A DNA stretch of 64,000 nucleotides from Myxocyprinus asiaticus. Taxonomy: Eukaryota > Chordata > Actinopteri > Cypriniformes > Catostomidae. This document shows positions 58,501 through 64,000 of this stretch, piece by piece (the first letter of the stretch is position 1; each line of letters opens with the position of its first letter). The translations under genes and the position numbers were made by a program. The stretch is from positions 23,484,156-23,548,155 of the forward strand of contig NC_059348.1 in the NCBI RefSeq assembly GCF_019703515.2. The letters run 5' to 3'. The notes beneath the pieces were generated by a model, which was not told where the DNA came from, did not search any database, and saw only the letters and a program-made list of their open reading frames with translations.

Positions 58501-61500
58501 AATTTTTATTTTTATAGCGCTTTTCACAATACACATCATTTTAAAAGTGGCTTGCATCATTGTAATTTTACAATGTTCTAAGCATTACACTGTAACCTAG
58601 AGGTAAATCCAGTGCATAGCAGAAGTAAACATTATACTATCATTAAACTAAACATACTATTCTATTTTGCTCCCTGTATCAGACTTAAAGTTGCACTCAG
58701 TAATTTTTTACCCATTAAAAAAACTTTTACTCCTAAAGAAATGAATTGTAATTTTGAAACATGTATAAAATCACGAGCACTCACATGATATGAGGAATCA
58801 AGTCATATCAGTAACCTTATAAAAGCTGTTTTATTCGACATGGGGGCTGCCATTTTAGAATCGCATGTCCAGCTGAATATTACTCTCTTAATCTCAGTAA
58901 TCATCTTGTTATTGGACACTTTCCCTCTTGGATTAAATTCATGGCTGTCTGTGAATAGTGAATTTCTACAACGGCATCTGTAACTGAAAACTATTGATAT
59001 TGAATGATGCTGCATCCACACCAATAGGTGTCACTGTAAGTCCAAGATGACACAAACAAAAAGTTACTGAGTGCACCTTGAAGGCATTCCACTTAGGTAA
59101 ATGAATAGTACTTCTGACAAATATGTTTTAAATGATGTACACAATTACAAAACATGAAGACTCCAATTGTATCAGAGGCTTAGAAAAATATATTTTATTG
59201 CTCTTAAGGTGAGTCACATTATGCCATGCCATGTTGAGATCACATGACCAACCCTGACTATTTTCTGACCAATTCAAGTTAATAAACAAGATCTTCATGC
59301 ATCCATGCTGATAGGTGTCAGTATAAAGTCCAAGACCACCATCGTATCGGTTATTTAGGAAGACAAATAATTCAGAGCAACATAAACCTAAAATTACTTT
59401 AACCTTATATGCAACGTTAACTTGTCTTTTGAAATGGCAGCCTTTATCAGGAACATACGACACTTGTTCAAGCATGTGGATCTGGGTAACAGTGACCCTG
59501 ATACAAAAGCTCTGGTCAGTGCACTGGTCAACCTCATTGAAGACCCAGACCAGGAAGTACGCACAATGTTCGGCCAAAACATCAAGAATCTTCTAGAGTT
59601 TTGGAATGGAAATGGCTTTTTGAAGGAGGTACAGATCTTCATATCAGCACATATTGTGATTTAATCATAAGCTTGTACTTGCTTAATGCATGGTTTATGA
59701 TTTGCTTTCCTGCTCCACAGCTCCTTGTGTCCAGACTGAAAGAAGCTTATACAAATGCGAAGACTTCCAGAAACAATGAACTCAAAAACACACTGATATT
59801 TACCACTGGAGAAATCGGGAGGTAGGGCAAATGCTTCTACCTTATGCCATGTAACATATGGTCTTCTTTTGATTCCACTATTTATATGTATTGATGCTTT
59901 AAAGATATATAAGATAATGTCGCATATTATGGTGCTTTTCTTGCTTGTGGTGCTTATCAGAGCTGCTGAAGGGAACCTGGTGTCTTTTGCTCTGCTTCGC
60001 CTCCTGCACTGCCTGCTCTCAAAGTCTACTCAGGTTTCAGTAGCAGCCTACACAGAGATTCAGGCATTGGCCACCTGTAGAGACCTAAAACTGCAATCCT
60101 TCTTCAACCAGTACAGGAACCCAATTTGCCAGGTCAGTGTAACCCTAACAATACTGTAAAAACTGTGGTCCAGCGTTATTAGTAGTGGTAGTGCTCATAC
60201 TCAGATAGGTGATGAAGTTTCAAGTCTGGACTGCAATGTTTCCTGATTCCATTCCCCTCTTTCTTCTCAATTTTCTGTCCCTCTTGATTTAACTCTCTTT
60301 TAGAGAGACAACATAAAATGAAGAAAAAAACAAAACTCACATTATCATAGTGAGTTAATCAAATGATCAAGTCGAGTGTGTTGTTGTTGTTGCATGTTGT
60401 AAAATTATAGTAATGGCTGTAGATTTTTTTCAAAATGCACACTTTTCTTTTCATGCTTCGTTTCATGTTCTATTACAGTTTTTGGTGGAATCCTTGCACT
60501 CACGACATGTAACGGCTCTCCGGTGCACGCCAGATCAGAGCAATGAGGCTCTGCAGGAGGAGGCGGCTCATCAGCGAGAACTGGCACTGGACATCCTTTC
60601 TCATGTGGCACATGTCTTTGATTTCCCTGACCTGAACCGTTTCCTCAATGTAAGCACAATAATTGACATTTCAGTATCAGCCTCTGAAGTAAAGGAAAAG
60701 CCTTTGGTTATAGTTCAGTAAATTTTGGTGTAAACATGAAATCACTCTGAGAAAATGTAATGAGTCCAACAAGAACAATCCTTATGCATTAATGTGAGTT
60801 GAACTGTTTGCAAACCAATATTAAGTATCAAGAAAAACTGATTCTACATCTTTGACACCTGAGAAGTATGAATGCAGCATCATTCAAACGCAATTGTGTC
60901 CAGTTACTAATGCCATTGTAGAAATTCACGTCAAAGTCAGCCATGATTAATTTAATCCAAGAGTGAAAGTGTCCAATAACAGGGTGGTTACTGAGATTAA
61001 GTGAGTAGTATTCGGCTGGTCATGTGATCCTGACATGGCAGCCCCCATGAGGAGACCCTCTCCATGTCAAATTAAACAGCTTTTATAAGGTTACTGATGT
61101 GACTGGAGTCTTCATTTCTTGTGATTGCTCATGATTTTAAATATATGTTTCAAAATAACCATTCATTTCTTTAGGAGTAAAAAGTTTTTATTATGGGAAA
61201 AATTACCTTTAATTATAAATTTCTCTGATGAACCAAAGTGTGATTTTAAATGTGTAATTTCAACCATGTAATCTCTCTCTCTGTTCACAGCGGACTTTAC
61301 AGGTCCTTCTTCCCTTCTTGGCAGCCAAGGCCAGTACCACTGCCTCTGCCCTTATTCGCACCATTGCAAAGCAGCTGAATGTCAACCGCAGGGAAATGCT
61401 CATCAATAACTTCAAGTTCATTTTCTCCCACCTCGTGTGTTCCTGTACCAAGGAGGAGCTGGAGAGAGCCTTTCATTACCTTAAGGTGGGATTTTCATAT

Positions 61501-63721
61501 GAAGACAAACAAAGGTAGAGGTTGTATGTACACTACCTGCTGGTTGTACAATATGTTGTTAAGACTTCACTGTATTTTGTTTTTTGTTTTTCTATAGAAT
61601 GAGACAGAAATTGAATTGGGCAGTCTGCTCAGACAAGACTTCCAGGGTCTTCATAATGAACTGCTGCTGCGTTTAGGAGAACATTACCAGCAGGTCTTTA
61701 ATGGACTTGCTATTTTAGCTTCCTTCGCCTCCAGTGATGACCCCTATCAGGGACCCAGAGAAATCACCACCCCTGGGCGCATGGTACAGCTGCCCTAATT
61801 TCTCGTAGTTCAAATGATGTTACAGATCAGAGCTCATGTGCAACTAGCTCCCGCAAAATTCATGTTATTGTATCCATTAAGCATAAACTGACCAAAGAGC
61901 ATTGTTCTACATAGTTTAATGTCAGCCTTCTATTATAGTCAGTGCTCTGTCTGGAAATAACAATATCTGAACAGTCTCCACGATTTTGTGCAGGCTGATT
62001 ACCTGCAGCCCAAGCTCCTTGGCATCCTGGCCTTCTTCAACATGCAGCTGCTGAGCTCTAGTGCTGGAGAGAAGGAGAAAAAGAAAATGGTAGGTATTCA
62101 GCATGTATTGAAAAACTTAGATGTTGTTTTGTCTGGTTTGCAATGTAAAACATGGATGTTTTGTCTGTACAGGATTTATTATATATAGCTCTCAGTAGTT
62201 TTGATCTGTCCTACAACCTCTGTCCTACCATGTTCTGGACATACAACGTATTTTTACCAGGCATGACGCACCAGGTATTTTTTGCATCCTTACTGAAAGT
62301 GAAATGCTGTGCGACACAAGATCTAGCCAATAAGAACAAATTATATGTTTAAAATGCAGTGATCTGGAGCTGGATTTTATACCAATTAGATTTCACAGTG
62401 GGTGGGGCTAGCCATCATGATACTTTAGAAATAGTGACTTACAAAATATCCGGTTACATTATGTGGTTAATTAGTAGACGCCGACAGATAGTGGATTTTG
62501 CCAATTCAGATAACTAAGGTGGTGGAAAAGGCTATAACCGATTAATTGACTGATACTTTTTAAAATCAATTTATAGAATTTTTAAAAATGTACTTAGCCT
62601 TTCCTTAATATGACGAGCATAGGCATAGAGGCTATAAGAATTCAAAATGGATAAATTTTCATATGTTGTTAATTGTGCAACCAAAATCCCAATAATAGCA
62701 AATAAAAATAAAAAAATAAGAGGATTTGAAGTATATTGTGGAACTATGAACAATCCCAAAATATACGTACTTATTTTGGGACTTTTAAATGACGGAGACC
62801 TGGCTCCGTTACAATGCTTTTTAAAGCAAATTAATCTTTTATAGCCTATATATTCACCAGATCAAGGACTCTGTATGTACTGTATATGTGTGTGGATATA
62901 CATTATATACAGTGGATATATGTATTTCACCAGATGAGGTTTTTTATTATTATTCACAAGATAAAGTTTGGAGACTCATTTTGTGTGCTGACGGGGCACG
63001 TTTCTATATCGTCACATTTTTCTTTTCATGCCCTCTCTTCAATTTAGAATATTTAATTTATCTAATCAAAATAACCAAATTTGCATTGAAGTGAGGATAA
63101 AAATATGGATATATTGTCAGTGAGTGAGTGAGTGAGTTGTCAGTTTTTATTTCACCTCTAGAGGCCACTGTTATTAACTGTAGAATCCTCCAGCGCTGGC
63201 AAAACAGGATTAAAACAGAGGAAATAAATTATCGGTAACTGTCGGTGTAGATTTTTGCAGATAAAGATAGTTCCAAAAAGCAACTATCAGCACGGATTAA
63301 TCTGTAGAACCGATATTTTGGTCTACCTCCATTAGTTGGTACACTAACTAAGATTAACATGGAATAGATTTATCACATGTTATTGTTGTGTTACGCCTTG
63401 TTGTCAGGACAGTGAAGACATCACCAGAAACTCAGTATTTTAGCTACAAGAATTTTAGCGCACTATTGAACAAGTACAAAGAATCCAAAGAAGAACTTGC
63501 TGGAGCTATCATGATATTGGTAAATGGGATAGAGATATGATTCTATTTACTTAATCTGCTCTGCTGTATTTGCCTCTTCTTTCCTCTCAGGCTCTGAACA
63601 GTATAATGGCACTGATGAAGCTAATGGGTCCAAAGCACATCAGCTTAGTGAGAGTGAAGATGATGACCACACTCAGAACTGGCCTGAGATACAAGGAAGA
63701 CTTCCCAGAACTCTGCTGCAG
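49571..63721 (+). CDS. atr: ATR serine/threonine checkpoint kinase, N-terminal 18 coding exons (partial, runs off the right edge)
   Basis: Plus-strand exons: 49571-49626, 49747-49838, 50044-50196, 51396-52261, 53450-53628, 53734-53913, 54000-54184, 55031-55183, 55346-55544, 58061-58311, 59441-59628, 59721-59821, 59961-60132, 60479-60649, 61291-61485, 61598-61783, 61994-62089, 63591-63721. They sum to 3554 nt (1184 codons plus 2 nt) with all phases consistent. Strong ATR matches are the start ([30 protein letters not shown]), [74 protein letters not shown] and LMGPKH. This part is the HEAT-repeat solenoid with the ATRIP-binding N-terminus, and reaches the start of the UME domain. FAT, kinase and FATC domains lie outside the window. 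ATR-ATRIP senses RPA-coated single-stranded DNA and phosphorylates CHK1. No stop or frameshift interrupts the coding exons. Confidence 0.96.
50227..51316. mobile_element. Nested foldback elements (copies F-outer and F-inner), atr intron 3
   Basis: Two left ends (50227 AAAGGAACTGTTCACTTGAA; 50321 TTAAAGTAATAGTTCTCCC) are followed by two right ends in reverse order (51112 TGGGTGAAATATTC; 51316 GGGTGAACTATCCCTTT). This shows one copy inserted within another of the same family. The outer right end is 79 nt before exon 4 of atr. Confidence 0.7.
52273..53285. mobile_element. Foldback element pair (half copy plus copy G), atr intron 4
   Basis: A left-arm-only piece begins AGGAATAGTTCACCTCACAA, 12 nt after the exon 4 end. 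A fuller copy runs from about 52581 (AAAAGTTCACCCAGAAATAA) to 53285 (AAGGTGAACTATTCCTTCAA), with the ATGATTTCAAGCT-type central stem. Confidence 0.7.
54185..55030. other. atr intron 7, unassigned repeat-like sequence
   Basis: Begins GTAAGTG and ends at TTTGCAG. Text such as TCCGTTTACACCTGGTATTA near 54287 resembles the ends of hAT-type fish MITEs, but I could not find a clear matching second end. The open frame at 54754-55203 is mostly atr exon 8 plus intron and is not a separate gene. Confidence 0.4.
55555..56262. mobile_element. MITE with TAAGGGCCTATTTACA ends, starting 10 nt after the atr exon 9 donor
   Basis: The left end TAAGGGCCTATTTACATTTA, with GTCACTTCATGCGTTTT and TGATCAGATAGCTGTCCG, is mirrored at the right by CGGATAGCTATCTGATCA, ATGCATGAAGTGACC and GTGTAAACAGGCCCTAA. 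About 708 bp, non-coding. Confidence 0.8.
56645..58053 (+). mobile_element. Sleeping Beauty-type Tc1 element, 5'-truncated, atr intron 9
   Basis: Inner direct repeats flank the body: TCCAGTGGGTCAGAAGTTTA at 56645 and its complement at about 57833-57857. The right outer repeat (GTGTATGTAAACTTCTGACTT...CAACTG) ends at 58053. The left outer repeat is missing. The body holds a broken transposase (next entry). The IR/DR layout and sequence are those of salmonid/cyprinid Tc1 elements. Confidence 0.9.
56836..57815 (+). pseudogene. Tc1 transposase pseudogene
   Basis: The ATG at 56836 starts [11 protein letters not shown], as in fish Tc1 transposases; the frame shifts within about 15 codons. Later pieces in other frames show the paired-type DNA-binding region ([15 protein letters not shown]), the first DDE block (WSDETK near 57270), GGGSIMLWG near 57386, the MDNDPK block near 57540 and [15 protein letters not shown] near 57630. 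At least three frameshifts and a start-proximal break make it inactive. Confidence 0.9.
58686..59079. mobile_element. MITE with GTGCACTCAGTAA ends (copy 2), atr intron 10
   Basis: The left end AAAGTTGCACTCAGTAATTT and right end GTTACTGAGTGCACCTT. The interior matches copy 1 at 36491 (AAACATGTATAAAATCAC, CTTATAAAAGCTG, TTGTTATTGGACACTTT). Confidence 0.8.
60822..61213. mobile_element. Degenerate reverse copy of the GTGCACTCAGTAA MITE, atr intron 14
   Basis: Contains AGTGTCCAATAACAGGGTGG, CAGCTTTTATAAGGTTACTG and TTTAGGAGTAAAAAGTTTTT, the complement of copies 1 and 2. Both terminal repeats are eroded. Confidence 0.65.
62440..63330. repeat. Repeat-rich atr intron 17 with (GTGA)n tract
   Basis: CCGACAGATAGTGGATTTTG near 62480 and GTTATAGCC/CGATTAAT-type text are loosely mirrored near 63230-63320 (ATCGGTAACTGTCGG, GGATTAATCTGTAGAACCG), suggesting an old inverted-repeat DNA element. 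A short (GTGA)n tract lies at 63119-63136. Confidence 0.45.
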
Positions 63722-64000
63722 GTATGTGGATTGTAGATTAGTCTGAAACACTGAGAAGGATGTGCAAATAAATACACGAGAAATAGCGTCATAAGTGCCA
63801 TCTCCATGAGAGTGCTAACGATGAGATCCAGATTGTCCTTTAATTAGCTCGATGAGCTCAACAGAACATCTGTTTTGAATTTCAAGTGGAGGGACATATA
63901 ATTTTTAACAATCTTTAAACTCTCCAGAAACCATCTGCATTTAATATGTAATCAGATCAGAGGATGAAATCGTAATTGCTATTTGCCCACAAAAATAACA

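Noticed and set aside
58566..58690. Additional atr exon between exons 10 and 11
   Set aside because: Exon 10 and exon 11 join in phase and match human ATR without a gap, so none is needed.
1..64000. CRISPR arrays, bacterial operons, prophage or other prokaryotic systems
   Set aside because: No regularly spaced repeats with unique spacers and no prokaryotic gene organisation; every gene found has vertebrate introns.

Overview
This is a vertebrate nuclear genome window, almost certainly from a cypriniform (carp/minnow-like) teleost. The evidence is long multi-exon genes with GT-AG introns, a Sleeping Beauty-type Tc1 element, many cyprinid-style foldback MITEs, tRNA-derived SINEs with target-site duplications, fish LINEs and low GC. 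There are no bacterial features, CRISPR arrays or operons. All gene models below were assembled by hand from the sequence, by matching splice sites, reading phase and remembered family sequences. No alignment was run.

Five protein-coding loci are supported. From left to right: (1) a two-exon class A GPCR of the odorant-receptor-131-2 / GPR148-like group, minus strand, 14905-16297; (2) fbxo36, minus, 17528-21090, four exons, 198 aa; (3) agfg1 (ArfGAP with FG/NPF repeats), minus, 23088-34355, twelve coding exons, 492 aa; (4) a FEN1-like flap endonuclease paralogue, minus, 38170-49228, eleven exons, 350 aa; (5) the N-terminal part of the checkpoint kinase gene atr, plus, from 49571 to beyond the right edge, 18 coding exons and about 1184 residues. 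Every exon junction in these five models keeps frame and none carries an internal stop.

The FEN1-like gene and atr are head to head, with only 342 bp between their start codons. This suggests one bidirectional promoter for two genome-maintenance genes. The minus-strand genes fbxo36 and agfg1 form a tandem pair about 2.0 kb apart.

The remainder is repeat-rich. Positions 376-6465 are a mosaic of a broken Tc1 element, three LINE fragments and the 5' half of a Ty3/gypsy element. Positions 6.5-14.9 kb are gene-poor, with a palindromic MITE, a foldback element, a Tc1 terminal fragment and a solo LTR that has a 5-bp target duplication. The introns hold a 1-kb 21-bp minisatellite (fbxo36), SINEs, at least eight arms or copies of one foldback family, and several terminal-inverted-repeat elements, some nested. 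Two of these touch atr splice sites: a MITE begins 10 nt after the exon 9 donor, and a Tc1 element ends about 6 nt before the exon 10 acceptor.

No wholly new molecular system was found. The strongest leads are the divergent FEN1-like/atr pair, the FEN1 paralogue with a shortened helical arch but a complete catalytic centre, and the transposon-supplied splice acceptor in atr.
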